Of a stretch of 64,000 bases of DNA, positions 9,031 through 17,846 are shown in pieces. Location: contig NZ_CP087952.1 in NCBI RefSeq assembly GCF_028752835.1, positions 1,779,041 to 1,843,040 of the forward strand, read 5' to 3'. Made by a program: the position numbers and the translations under genes. How positions within the stretch are numbered: position 1 is the first letter of the stretch; each line of letters begins with the position of its first letter. This stretch comes from Desulfosarcina sp. BuS5. GTDB lineage: Bacteria; Desulfobacterota; Desulfobacteria; Desulfobacterales; BuS5. The notes beneath the pieces were generated by a model. It was not told the DNA's origin and made no database searches. It saw only the letters and a list, made by a program, of their open reading frames with translations.

Positions 9031-9373
9031 GATTTTTATTTCAAACTTTGTTTGAAATTGGAGCGAATAGAAGGGCCATTTAGTGCCTGAAACCTCGTTC
9101 AGGCATGGTCTTGAGTTAAAAAAAGAAAACCACTATAGTGTTCACCTAAACTGATATACTTGTACCCAGATAAATTGATACATCCAACATTTTTTCCGCA
9201 TTATTTTTTCAAATTTCATTTTTCATAAATACCATCCATTTGGGCATCCAACTGGATAGAGCTGGGAGAGACTACCGGTCGTGGGCGAATGGACAGAGCC
9301 AACAAACCTAACCTAAATCTGTGCGCCTACTTGTGGAAGTTATTTCGCCCACGTTCCTTAGGCAGGGCAATAA
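9031..9373. other. Non-coding stretch with two hairpins
   Basis: A perfect stem TGCCTGAA/TTCAGGCA lies at about 9083-9104. CGTGGGCGAA (9280-9289) pairs with TTCGCCCACG (9344-9353) across a 54-nt loop. No gene was recognised; the second structure could be the edge of an unidentified mobile element. Confidence 0.35.
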
Positions 9374-9721
9374 ATGAGCATGAATGCAGCCCTGACCCTA
9401 TCTTTTGTGGAGCATTTCTATGATCAGGGGCAGGAATACTATGATGGTATCAAAATTCAAGCAGACCATATCGGATGGAATGAGGCGCTGACGGAAAAAT
9501 CTCTTTCCTTGCAGGAGATAGATCTCCTTCCATATCGAGAAGCAAAGGTTAAAATTATGGAGCAGTTTAATACAGCTTATATTGCCAAACTGCTAAGCAA
9601 AACAGGCGGCAATGTAACCCGGGCAGCCCGTTTGTGCGGCATGGAAAGGCAGTTATTACAATAGGTTATGAAAAAATATGGCGTACGTTCAGATGAGTTC
9701 AGGGAAAGTGCAAAAAAATGA
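9374..9721 (+). pseudogene. Fragment of a sigma-54 activator (Fis-type HTH), in-frame TAG
   Basis: Residues from LPYREAKVKIMEQFNTAYIA through GGNVTRAARLCGMERQ are the linker and Fis-like HTH found at the end of NtrC-type response regulators. The AAA+ domain is missing and the first about 45 residues are not recognisable. An in-frame TAG at 9662-9664 follows MERQLLQ, after which the family's natural ending continues (VMKKYGVRSDEFRES) to TGA 9721. CAG to TAG would explain the stop. Both the lost domain and the nonsense codon indicate a relic. Confidence 0.75.
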
Positions 9722-10385
9722 TTGCACCGCAATAAAAACCAGCGGCAACACTAATCCTGTTGAAATCACAGGCAATCTATTCTCCCCGTCCTTCCCTTAC
9801 ATCTGCCGGCCGCGATTTTTTTTCCTTAATCAATTTTAAGTTTCACACTGGTTTGTAAAAAAAATTAGGCAATAAAGCATCTCCCTCTCTTTTCTCAAGA
9901 TAACCATTTAAAATTTAAATATATTTTTACAGCATAGCCCCATCTCTGCGCTGTGCGGGCAGCGATAGTGAATTTTTACAGTGAGCGAACCAACAACCAA
10001 TGGCATGTTTTTTGAGTGGTATTGAAGAAACCCAAAAATTAAGTGAGGAAACCAGGTGGCAGCAATAATACTAATATCATTTATGGGTAGTATTGGTTAA
10101 TATAAAAATATAATATAATCCCATAAAAAATTATTGACTTATAATTACAGAAATACTTATAAAATTCCTGAAATCCGCTTCAGTCACGTCATTATATCCC
10201 CGTTTTGTGATAACTTTCCACAAAAATGGGCTAACACAATTTTAACATTATATTAATATAATGCTAGCAATATCATTATACTTAAATAAAAAACAGGCAA
10301 TTAAAAGAGTATCCATCCATTAATATGCAGCTTCTGGATGGCTAAAAAATGTAATTTTATACTTTAATTTTATCAAGGAGGTTGT
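9722..10385. other. Long porin upstream region
   Basis: No gene was recognised. A sigma-70-like pair TTGACT-N17-TTATAA lies at about 10134-10162. A strong TATAAT followed by GCTAGC lies near 10256, but with no good -35. The weakly sigma-54-like TGGCAT-N5-TTGAG near 9999 lacks the -12 GC. AAGGAGGTTGT (10375-10385) is the ribosome site for the porin. Confidence 0.4.
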
Positions 10386-11816
10386 ATGAGAAACAAAATT
10401 TTAATTTCGATTTTAATATTTTTTATTTTAATTTCTTTTGCAGGAACAGCAGCAGCAATAGATGTAAAATTCCATGGCAACATGTGGCAAACCATCGGAA
10501 CCACCGATTACGCTTCCACGCTGCAGGGTGGGCATAAGAGTGGTAAAACAGATTTTTTCAGTTATAATAATATGTTAAATATTGAGGGGGATAAAGGAGG
10601 ATATAATTTTCTTGACTCCAAAAAAAATGTCTCTACATTTTTCGGCCTGACCAAAGCCAGGCTCCGCTGTGAAGCCACGACTGATGACGGACTGGCCAAA
10701 TTTGTTTATGGCCTGGAAGTTGGAACTATGAACTGGGGTGATAAAAAGGAGAATAAAGGATTCGGTCTTTCAGGTGATGGGGTTAACCAGGAGACACGGT
10801 TTGCATATCTACAACTGGCTATTCCAGGATTAGGGGATAATCAGTTGGTAAGAGCAGGTTTGCAGCCGACAAAAATAAATCAGTGGGTCTGGTCCGAAAC
10901 AGCGGCCGGATTGACATATCACGGCAAGCATGAAGAAGCCAGGTGGATGCTGGGATGGTACCGGGGTGACGAAGATCGTGCCGGTAACAGCAAGGACGAT
11001 GATTATTATGTGGCCAAAATAGAGGGCAAAGTGCTGCCTGATTTAACCCTGGGGCTGTTTGCTATTTGGGCTGAGCTGGGAGATAACAATATAGCAGGCA
11101 ACAATATAGCAAGCGCTGATTGGACCGATACCGATGTTATCGAGGATACTAGAGAATATGATGCCCAATACTACTATATAGGAACTACCAGTAACTTTGA
11201 CAATGGTATGCTTTTTGGAAATTATGACTTTATTTACCAGGGCGGCGACATAGAGTTTATACACGACGCCGGTTTAGCCGAGGCTCACGATCTTGACCGT
11301 AAGGCCTGGCTGGGGAATTTAACACTCGGATATAAGTTTAATAATAAATTTAAACTTTACGGTAATGTACTTTATGTGAGCGGTGACGATGACCCGAACG
11401 ATAATGACGCGGAAAATTTTGATTCCATCGATGTTGATGTAAAAGTCGGGATTATATTCTTCAAGGACAGTCTCCTGGCAGATTGTGACCGGTACGTCTC
11501 GGATGCGCCCTACCTCCAGGACAAAGGTCTGATCAACTACGCCCTCACAGGCGAGTATAAAATAGATAAAAATCACCATCTCAGGGGAGCTGCACGGTAT
11601 CTGCAAACAGCGGAAGACATGAAAAGATTTGACAAAAAAGAGAAGGACCTCGGAACAGAATTTGACATATGGTACACATATAAATATAATAAATATGTTA
11701 AGATTAAAGTGGAAGGTGCTTATCTTGCAGCCGGAAAAGGAGCCGACCTTCTTGCCGCCAGCAGCGATGGGGGCAATGTGTTCAAACTAGCCGCAGGCGT
11801 TCAATTTAAATTCTAA
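10386..11816 (+). CDS. Outer-membrane porin-like beta-barrel protein
   Basis: 476 residues with a signal peptide (hydrophobic ISILIFFILISFAGTAAA, cleaved near AAA-ID) and then alternating amphipathic strands. It ends in VFKLAAGVQFKF; a terminal phenylalanine is the outer-membrane assembly signal. The strand FHGNMWQTIG after the leader and RFAYLQLAIPG are typical of the large porins of Desulfobacterota. The start follows AAGGAGG and is certain. A strong hairpin lies 14 nt after the stop, so it is probably a single-gene transcript. Substrate cannot be inferred. Confidence 0.8.
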   Translation: MRNKILISILIFFILISFAGTAAAIDVKFHGNMWQTIGTTDYASTLQGGHKSGKTDFFSYNNMLNIEGDKGGYNFLDSKKNVSTFFGLTKARLRCEATTDDGLAKFVYGLEVGTMNWGDKKENKGFGLSGDGVNQETRFAYLQLAIPGLGDNQLVRAGLQPTKINQWVWSETAAGLTYHGKHEEARWMLGWYRGDEDRAGNSKDDDYYVAKIEGKVLPDLTLGLFAIWAELGDNNIAGNNIASADWTDTDVIEDTREYDAQYYYIGTTSNFDNGMLFGNYDFIYQGGDIEFIHDAGLAEAHDLDRKAWLGNLTLGYKFNNKFKLYGNVLYVSGDDDPNDNDAENFDSIDVDVKVGIIFFKDSLLADCDRYVSDAPYLQDKGLINYALTGEYKIDKNHHLRGAARYLQTAEDMKRFDKKEKDLGTEFDIWYTYKYNKYVKIKVEGAYLAAGKGADLLAASSDGGNVFKLAAGVQFKF

Positions 11817-11829
11817 CACATACAGGAAT

Positions 11830-11866
11830 ATTATGGTCTTGTAACTCCTTTTTACAAGACCATAAT
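11830..11866 (+). terminator. Hairpin after the porin gene
   Basis: A perfect 15-bp stem, ATTATGGTCTTGTAA (11830-11844) with TTACAAGACCATAAT (11852-11866), around a 7-nt loop. No long T-run follows, so it may act as an mRNA stabiliser as much as a terminator. Confidence 0.65.
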
Positions 11867-11877
11867 GATTTAACTTT

Positions 11878-13614
11878 ATGGATAAATATTTGACGATTCT
11901 ATTGACTATTCTAAAAACAAAACGATTACGCGTAATATCTTTAATGATATTTTTAAGCGCTCTTTTTATTTTCCCGGCTTATGCCGGCACAATTCCGGTT
12001 GACAAGCTTGTTGAGAATCTCAAGGTGGTGGATGCCGCTTTGATCAGCTTTCCCAATGGCCTTTTTATGATTAATAAAGGCTCATCAGCCGGGGTTCGCA
12101 AGGGAGAATTCTGGACTGTATTCAGCGCAGGGGAGGCTGTTAAAGATCCTGCCACCGGTAAAAAGCTGGGGTTCCTGCAAGTTCCGGTTGCAGAAGCAAA
12201 AGTGACCAGTGTTGCTGAAAATTTTTCTCAAATATCGATTAAACTGCAAGACAAATCAAAAAAGCTAAAATCCGGGATGGCTGTAAAGCGTTTTGACAAG
12301 GTCGATACCATATTTCAGGATTCAAACGGATCAAATTTTGCAGACTATGAAATTCTCAGAACAAAATTGCCCCATTTGAACTGGAAAGCTTACCTGGAAG
12401 ATAAAAATGAATTTAAAGACGCCGGCACATACAACGGTATCCTGATTACCGTGCTGAAAGAGAGGTTAACCGTCTGGTGCGGCGGTGAAGTGCTTGGCAT
12501 CTATAAACTTGAAACAGACACCTTAGCCGGCCCGGCCCGGGATTCGGGAGCTGCTCAAAGAGCCACGGCGCATATGAGACCGGAGCGGCTTTTGCTGCCC
12601 GGAATCAGGACTCCGAGTTTAAACAGGGAGGTAGCGCTGCAATCCTACACTTTTGTTAAAACATTTGATAACTTAATCTATAATATCAAAATATGCAAGA
12701 TCGACGGCAAACCTTATTATATTTATTTAACCGAGCAAGGCCTTTACGCCCAGGCAACAGATGCCTCAGAGCGGTTTCAATATGATTATGAAGGATTCGG
12801 CGATGTGGTGGGCGCTTATATAAGGCAGGATGGATTAATCGCTCTTAACATTATGGTGCAATATAAGGGGATGGAATCTCAAGTTCTTAGATTCAAGGAT
12901 AATAAATTTAATCTTGTCGCCGATAACATCCATTATATCCTTGGCTTTTTTGACCTGAACGGCAATGGAGACCCCGAATCCCTGATAGGTCAGGAATATA
13001 ACCAGGAAAATTTTTATGGTATTAATACCTATCTTCTTGAAGTAAAAAAAAATAGCATAAAAAAAAGAAAAAAGCTCTCATTGCCTTCAGGCTTTGAACT
13101 CTTCGGCTCTTTCCGGGCTGACCTGGACGGCAACGGCAAGGATGAAACCGGATTTTACAACCTGGGCCGTAAACTTAATATTTATGAAAAAGAAAAAAAG
13201 AAATGGAGCTTTTTATCACCCATGGGAGGCTCCCTGCAATCCTTCTATATAAGCCTTTCAGACAATGAGGCTATTTTAAGGAATATTGTTGTATGGAGCG
13301 AACCTGCTGTAATTAACCTGGGCAATCAAAAAGGAGTTGCGCTGGCAACCAACAAATCCAACATCATAAGCAGGGTGGTGGATATCAATCCTAATGATGG
13401 AGGGGTCGCTATTCTGCTGGCAGACAAGGCCGGAAGATTTTTTTTAAGTTCCATCGATGTTGATTTCCAGGGCCCGGTTCAGTCTGTTTTTCTATATAAT
13501 GATATGCTTTACTGCCTTGTCATAGAAGGTAATTATTTTACCAGGATGGCAAAAAGCCACCTGATTAAATTTTCATTGGATGAATTTATATCGGCCTTAA
13601 ATCAGAAACCTTGA
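11878..13614 (+). CDS. Exported protein with FG-GAP/VCBS-like segments, function unknown
   Basis: 578 residues. After a basic N-terminus there is a hydrophobic leader (VISLMIFLSALFIFPAYA) and cleavage near YAG. The N-terminal part (LISFPNGLFMINKGSSAGVR, then KGEFWTVFSAGE) resembles a small beta domain seen in FlgT-like and exported proteins. The C-terminal half has repeated aspartate-rich loops typical of FG-GAP/VCBS propellers: GFFDLNGNGDPESLIG and RADLDGNGKDETGFY. It follows the porin by 62 bp, with the hairpin between. No enzyme motif was seen; a cell-envelope role is inferred. Confidence 0.6.
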   Translation: MDKYLTILLTILKTKRLRVISLMIFLSALFIFPAYAGTIPVDKLVENLKVVDAALISFPNGLFMINKGSSAGVRKGEFWTVFSAGEAVKDPATGKKLGFLQVPVAEAKVTSVAENFSQISIKLQDKSKKLKSGMAVKRFDKVDTIFQDSNGSNFADYEILRTKLPHLNWKAYLEDKNEFKDAGTYNGILITVLKERLTVWCGGEVLGIYKLETDTLAGPARDSGAAQRATAHMRPERLLLPGIRTPSLNREVALQSYTFVKTFDNLIYNIKICKIDGKPYYIYLTEQGLYAQATDASERFQYDYEGFGDVVGAYIRQDGLIALNIMVQYKGMESQVLRFKDNKFNLVADNIHYILGFFDLNGNGDPESLIGQEYNQENFYGINTYLLEVKKNSIKKRKKLSLPSGFELFGSFRADLDGNGKDETGFYNLGRKLNIYEKEKKKWSFLSPMGGSLQSFYISLSDNEAILRNIVVWSEPAVINLGNQKGVALATNKSNIISRVVDINPNDGGVAILLADKAGRFFLSSIDVDFQGPVQSVFLYNDMLYCLVIEGNYFTRMAKSHLIKFSLDEFISALNQKP

Positions 13615-13679
13615 TTGCGTTGATAAAAGATCATGTTTAATTTTTGATATATCGTCCTTTTTTCTTAACAGGGATAAAA

Positions 13680-13834
13680 AAAATGGGGTCAAGTCTACGT
13701 TTGACCCATGAGCTATCTATTTTCTCTTCTTTCAATATTTTTTCTGATTTTTTATCTTTATCCCTAAACTTCTATGCCCCCTTGAATCTTGCATAATCAA
13801 CAACATGGGTCAATAGTAGACTTGACCCCATTTT
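13680..13834. repeat. MITE with GGGGTCAAGTCTAC ends
   Basis: The 31-nt ends (13680-13710 and 13804-13834) are inverted with 29 matches; both begin AAAATGGGGTCAAGTCTAC and end TTGACCCATG. GGGGTCAAGTCT-type ends are often seen around REP-associated tyrosine transposases, so this may be a non-autonomous relative. The 155-bp unit has no gene. Confidence 0.65.
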
Positions 13835-13880
13835 CTTGACCCCTTCATTTTCTTTCACTTATGCCGAAGTCAGCACCGCG

Positions 13881-13905
13881 ATTCTCGGCGGCGCAGCCGC
13901 CGAGA
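13881..13905. terminator. GC-rich perfect hairpin downstream of hicB
   Basis: TTCTCGGCGGC and GCCGCCGAGAA form a perfect 11-bp stem around GCA. It lies 6 nt past the hicB stop and is much more GC-rich than its surroundings, so it is a plausible terminator for hicAB. Confidence 0.5.
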
Positions 13906-13911
13906 ACGTTG

Positions 13912-14310
13912 CTAATCAGCCGCGCGGCTTTTTGCGTCGGCTGAATTAGCTTTGTTAGCCCGTGTTACATCAGCTTGTAGAATGGTTTTTTTCAATATCT
14001 TCCCACAAAAATTGTTTAAACTTTGATCGGCCTGCATTGCTTTAATAGCAAGGGCTTTATGCAAATCACTGTCAATTCTTAGCTGAAACTTACCGGAATA
14101 TTTTTTTGCCACAATACTTGGTGGTAAAGGAATTCTATCTTCTTCATAAATTTCGATCCATTCTTCGAGTATCTGACCCAGTTGATGATAAACTTCTACC
14201 TCATTATCGCCATGGCAACATTTTCCAATCCAACCAGGAATAGAACCGACATAACATTGATCTTCATCTGACCATTCAACAATTTTTAAATAACGATCTT
14301 TCTTTCTCAT
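13912..14310 (-). CDS. hicB: HicB-family antitoxin
   Basis: 132 residues. The N-terminal degraded RNase-H-like HicB fold is visible (RYLKIVEWSDEDQCYVGSIP, then EEWIEIYEEDRIPLPPS). A ribbon-helix-helix DNA-binding tail follows (SGKFQLRIDSDLHKALAIKA), used for autorepression in this family. The last about 25 residues are low-complexity and may be extended by neighbouring repeat DNA. It overlaps hicA by 4 nt (ATGA) and is translated after it, the usual toxin-first order of hicAB. Confidence 0.87.
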   Translation of the reverse strand: MRKKDRYLKIVEWSDEDQCYVGSIPGWIGKCCHGDNEVEVYHQLGQILEEWIEIYEEDRIPLPPSIVAKKYSGKFQLRIDSDLHKALAIKAMQADQSLNNFCGKILKKTILQADVTRANKANSADAKSRAAD

Positions 14311-14501
14311 TTTTTAGACCTCTTAATTTTGATCTCAACTTCTTTTTTTTGATAATGCTTTGCGTCATCCCCAAGTTTACCTGAAACTGTAATAGCAGTT
14401 CCTTTGGGATGGATAAAATTCCGATGGCTCCCCTTGCCACCTCGATTAATAAATCCTGCTTTTTCAAGCTCTTTTATAAGTTGTCTAATCTTTCGTGGCA
14501 T
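14307..14501 (-). CDS. hicA: HicA-family mRNA interferase toxin
   Basis: A 64-residue double-stranded-RNA-binding-like toxin that cleaves mRNA when free of HicB. It shows the family pattern KELEKAGFINRGGKGSHRNF, with the catalytic histidine in GSH, followed by HPKGTAITVSGK. ATG 14501 has no Shine-Dalgarno sequence, and the predicted transcription start is within a base or two of it (see promoter). Length and motifs are normal, so the toxin appears intact. Confidence 0.88.
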   Translation of the reverse strand: MPRKIRQLIKELEKAGFINRGGKGSHRNFIHPKGTAITVSGKLGDDAKHYQKKEVEIKIKRSKK

Positions 14502-14508
14502 AACTAGT

Positions 14509-14537
14509 ATAGTACCATTGTGATATCAAAGTGTCAA
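14509..14537 (-). promoter_or_regulatory. Sigma-70 promoter of hicAB
   Basis: On the minus strand TTGACA (14537-14532), a 17-nt spacer and TACTAT (14514-14509) make a near-consensus promoter. The expected start point is about 14502, immediately before the hicA ATG, which suggests a leaderless toxin mRNA. Confidence 0.7.
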
Positions 14538-14565
14538 TATATTTTTTTAATCCATTGATATAAAA

Positions 14566-15339
14566 ATGGCATGGAGTAATACTCGGCGGTCGATTTTAAC
14601 CATGGCCGCCATTGCTTTTGCCTGTTTGCTCCTTGTTTTCATGCTGTCATGGCAGTTCGGCTCCTATGACACTATGATTAATTCCGCAGTGAAGATTCAC
14701 ACAGGCCATTTGCAAATACAGGCAAAAGGATATCAGGACAGAAGGAGTATCCGCCTGGTTGTCCCTGACCCGGCGCGGGTAGGTGAGGTTCAGGAGGGAA
14801 TTCCCGGGGTGGATGAATATACTTTTCGTGCAAATGCCTTTTCTCTGGTTTCATCCAGGGATCGAACCTATGGGATTATGGTGACCGGTATCGACCCAGG
14901 CAGGGAGGCAAAGGTGTCGACGATTAAATATTTGATTCGAAAGGGGAAATATCTTTCGGACAGTGATATCAACAAGGCTTTGATCGGAGAGCTCCTTGCA
15001 AAAATTCTGAAGGTAACCCTGGGTGATGAATTGGTTGTACTGGGCCAGGGGCGGGATGGTTCTGTTGCAGCAACGGTCATGACGGTTGAGGGAATTTTCA
15101 GTTCCGGGCAGGACGCTTTCGATCGTTCATCAATCCAGATTAACATAGCTGATGAACCGACTGCCAATCTGGATTCGAAGACCGGAAATGGTCTTCTGGA
15201 AATGATGAGTAAAATGAATGAGGAGAAAAAAGTTACCCTCATCTTTTCGACTCATGATCGTATGATAATGGATTATGCCCGTCGTCTGATCCTCATCAGG
15301 GACGGCCTGGTTGCCGATGATGACATCAGGAAAGCATAA
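14566..15339 (+). pseudogene. In-frame deletion fusion of an ABC permease to the end of its ATPase
   Basis: Residues 1 to about 195 are the start of a MacB/FtsX-type permease: a first membrane helix, then the periplasmic domain (KIHTGHLQIQAKGYQDRRS to GQDAFDRSSIQIN). The frame then continues without a stop into the end of a LolD-like ATPase: Walker B ADEPTANLD, the D-loop region, the switch histidine in FSTHD and a normal C-terminus. The ATPase Walker A and signature motif, and three permease helices, are gone. In intact operons the permease gene precedes the ATPase gene, so one deletion explains it. The product cannot be an ABC transporter. Confidence 0.85.
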
Positions 15340-15418
15340 ATCAGAAACAGCAATAAACAGTCAGTGAAAAAAAAATAGAAGTCAGGCTCCTGACTTCACC
15401 GTTATGATACGAGACTTT

Positions 15419-15662
15419 CTATAGATTTTCAGATAATTAGGGAACTGGAAGGAAATAATCTACGCATATCGTGCAGAATTTTTGTTCGTCTTCAAGGCGT
15501 GGTAACAGTTGCATAGTGAACTATACAACTGTTACCGCAACGTAGAAGACGGACAAAAGGGCAAGCAGGATGCGTAGATTATTTTCTGTAAGTTCCCTTA
15601 CCTGATTTTAAAATTTGGCACAAGGTCAGAGGTGGTAGAGACGCAAAATTTTGCGTCTCTAC
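15419..15662 (+). repeat. Dispersed repeat copy 1, split by a MITE and truncated on the right
   Basis: The left part CTATAGATTTTCAGATAATTA (15419-15439) and right part CCTGATTTTAAAATTTGGCA onward (15601) are contiguous in copy 2 (19344-19472) and copy 3 (28694-28822, inverted). The GTAGAGACGC hairpin (15635-15662) is present, but the remaining about 50 bp found in the other copies is missing. Confidence 0.8.
15440..15597. mobile_element. 158-bp palindromic MITE with TTA target duplication
   Basis: The ends are GGGAACT...AGTTCCC, with inner match AAATAATCTACGCAT on both sides. The centre GGTAACAGTTG/CAACTGTTACC is also palindromic, so the whole unit folds into one hairpin. It is flanked by TTA at 15437-15439 and 15598-15600, and removing it restores the sequence seen in the other repeat copies. 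That comparison proves insertion. Confidence 0.85.
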
Positions 15663-15664
15663 TA

Positions 15665-16040
15665 TTTTTAGGTTCATGGGGCGATTTCGTGACACATTAT
15701 GAAGCGGTTTTTGCCGGCGGAGATACACGACGCAGGACAAAATTCCTTGAGCAGTCATATCCGGGTCTTTTCAGCGGTGTTTTAAAAAGCGGCGTCTCGC
15801 CTGATGACAGCCGCCGCGTTCAATCTGTATCTCACTGTAATCAATAATGTAGAAGACCCTTCAGGAGTATTTCAACCCCGGGCTGCATGGGATATCACCC
15901 AGAATGTACAAAATACGGCGAGAGGCAACATTTATTATGGCGGAAGGAATACGGAATACGGTGGATACAAAATAGAGGGCACCGATTTTCTTAATCTACC
16001 CTTTGATAGCGCTTTTCCCTGGCTCTCTTATTATTATTAG
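15665..16040 (+). pseudogene. C-terminal fragment of an outer-membrane beta-barrel protein, frameshifted
   Basis: One frame reads SWGDFVTHYEAVFAGGDTRR through SGVSPDDSRR. Near 15805-15845 it must switch to a second frame (NLYLTVINNVEDPSGVFQPR to PFDSAFPWLSYYY) to continue a barrel-like sequence. Alternating aromatic strands and the aromatic C-terminus suggest an outer-membrane protein. It lies just after the fused transporter remnant and may be the third gene of that lost operon. It has no start codon. Confidence 0.5.
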
Positions 16041-16104
16041 TCAATTTTTATTGGATCATAGCGAATTATTGTGAAGATTCTATTTATTGAGCGTATACTA
16101 ATTA

Positions 16105-17749
16105 GTATCCGCTGAATTTCGATAATAACATAGTATATCAGCATTGTTCATATATTAATCATAGAGAATTTTAATCTAAAATTTTAAGCTCATTTGTGGT
16201 ATTTTAATTGAATTTTGGTAAAAAACGGCAAATTGTTAACACCTATAGACGCACCTCTCCTATCCGCATATTTTTTAAAATCAACTATTTTTGATAAAAT
16301 CCTTGTTCGGCTTATGCCAGCCCGAGTTTCATCAGTTTTTTTTCTTCAATCTTTTCTCCCATTAGAAGCTGAATAAACTTTTTAAGATTATAAGCGGTTT
16401 GACAAAGCAATGACCATATACGGTCTCCTTCAAATCCTCTATAAAGACTGCATCCAAAACCTCTAATATTTTTTGCAATAGCTATGAAACCTTCTGTTGC
16501 TGAACGGGCTTTACAGCAAAAACTCTGTTTTTCTTCGGATACATCTTTTTTACGCCCCAAAAAAACGTTACTGATATTGTCTGCAATTTTAAAATTACCA
16601 TTGCTTCTGTAACCAAGGTCGGTAATAATATTTTCCGGTTCGCCTTTCATCCGTTTTTTGAACTGTTCGAGTGTTCCAGCAAAAAGCGTTTTATCATTTG
16701 GATTACCGATAAAATTTTCAATGGTAATCATGAATCCTTCCCTATTGAAAGTCATTTCCATTGTTGTGCCGAATTCACACTTCGGATGCTCTTTTCCTTT
16801 TACAATCGGGCGGGCATCCGGTTCATCAATGGATACAATCCGGTTTTTTATCTGTTTTTTACCTTCGAGTTTTTCTAAGGTTTGTGCTTCAAGAATAGTA
16901 AGAATAGCAAACATATTGTCAGCTTTTATTTGTTTTTTCTTTGTGGTCTTTAATGATTCAACTTTTTTATCAAATATTTTTAGAGCAGGAATAAATAATA
17001 TATTAAATTTGAGTAACCATTCCAAACGGTTTTGTTTTTTGTTCAAAAAAAATTCTCGCCATAATTTTTTTACTTCATTATTGTCCCACCACAAGGAGAT
17101 TTGATGCAAAACGGCAAATTGTTTCATTTTGTCAAAAGCTTTAAAAATTAAATGTACATCATTTGGATAGATAACGTTATTTTTCAATACGCTTGAATCT
17201 ATCATAGCATTATCACCCTGTATTATCCCAGCTTTGCGTAGAACCTCAAAAACTTCTTTTTCTATAATTTCAACACCTTCTTCACCTATACGTTTTCGAA
17301 ATACACATATAGAACTCGGATCCAGGCATGTTTGCAATTCCTCATTTGTGATGTTACAAAAATATTGAATATAGTGGTTTTCTTTTATATGCTTAACCAT
17401 TTGCCTATCACTTAATTGATAGTATTTTATACAAATCAAAATCGCTGTCATCATCCTGAGAGATTTTCCAAAAGCACCCTGACTGGTGTTATAAAATTTA
17501 CACAACTTTGTAATCATTTTTTGCCATGGAATTATCCCACGGATAATAACCAATTCCTGAACTGGATTGGTTATATTTGCTTTCACCCATTCATCAGAAA
17601 GAACTTCTTCAAAAGTATTTTTTATCATCAGAATACCTCCTATCCTTTTTAGAGTGCTTAAAATACCATTTAGCTGCAATTTAAAAAATGGCATATACTG
17701 CTATGGATAGCAAAGCATTTCTTTCATAAAAAAGAAATTCAGCAGATAC
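16105..17749 (-). mobile_element. IS5/IS1182-like insertion sequence (1645 bp) with TAATTA duplication
   Basis: Terminal inverted repeats are GTATCCGCTGAATTTC (16105-16120) and GAAATTCAGCAGATAC (17734-17749), 15 of 16 matching. TAATTA flanks both ends (16099-16104 and 17750-17755), and the empty site near 54600 has TAATTA once. One intact transposase gene fills the element, so it may be active or recently active. Confidence 0.85.
16312..17628 (-). CDS. DDE transposase (IS5/IS1182-like)
   Basis: About 438 residues from ATG 17628, which has a strong ribosome site (AGGAGGTATTCTG); upstream in-frame codons are not supported. Catalytic residues fit a DDE fold: D in AMIDSSVLKNN, D in IITDLGYRSNG and E in KARSATEGFIAIAKN. 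The N-terminal DUF772-like region (QGAFGKSLRMMTAILI, YQLSDRQMVKHIKENHYIQY) is typical of IS5/IS1182 relatives. The frame is intact. Placement in the exact IS family needs a database comparison. Confidence 0.85.
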   Translation of the reverse strand: MIKNTFEEVLSDEWVKANITNPVQELVIIRGIIPWQKMITKLCKFYNTSQGAFGKSLRMMTAILICIKYYQLSDRQMVKHIKENHYIQYFCNITNEELQTCLDPSSICVFRKRIGEEGVEIIEKEVFEVLRKAGIIQGDNAMIDSSVLKNNVIYPNDVHLIFKAFDKMKQFAVLHQISLWWDNNEVKKLWREFFLNKKQNRLEWLLKFNILFIPALKIFDKKVESLKTTKKKQIKADNMFAILTILEAQTLEKLEGKKQIKNRIVSIDEPDARPIVKGKEHPKCEFGTTMEMTFNREGFMITIENFIGNPNDKTLFAGTLEQFKKRMKGEPENIITDLGYRSNGNFKIADNISNVFLGRKKDVSEEKQSFCCKARSATEGFIAIAKNIRGFGCSLYRGFEGDRIWSLLCQTAYNLKKFIQLLMGEKIEEKKLMKLGLA

Positions 17750-17846
17750 TAATTAAACTTATGCCATCAGGTATTAGCTTTTAGCTGTCAGCAGTTAAGA
17801 CCTAATAGCTGTTCATCATGGATTACCACGCTAATCCGTGATGAAC

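Larger units (their letters stand above)
16051..17846 (-). repeat. Second dispersed repeat, interrupted by an IS
   Basis: The left flank (16051-16104, starting TTGGATCATAGCG) and right flank (17750-17846) of the IS match, in reverse, the two halves of the uninterrupted 121-bp copy at 54534-54654. The right part carries the hairpin GTTCATCATGGATTA/TAATCCGTGATGAAC (17811-17846). This copy also has about 24 extra bases between hairpin and core. Confidence 0.8.

Noticed and set aside
9999-10016. Sigma-54 promoter for the porin
   Set aside because: TGGCAT is followed by TTGAG rather than TTGC; the essential -12 GC is missing and it is about 370 bp from the gene.
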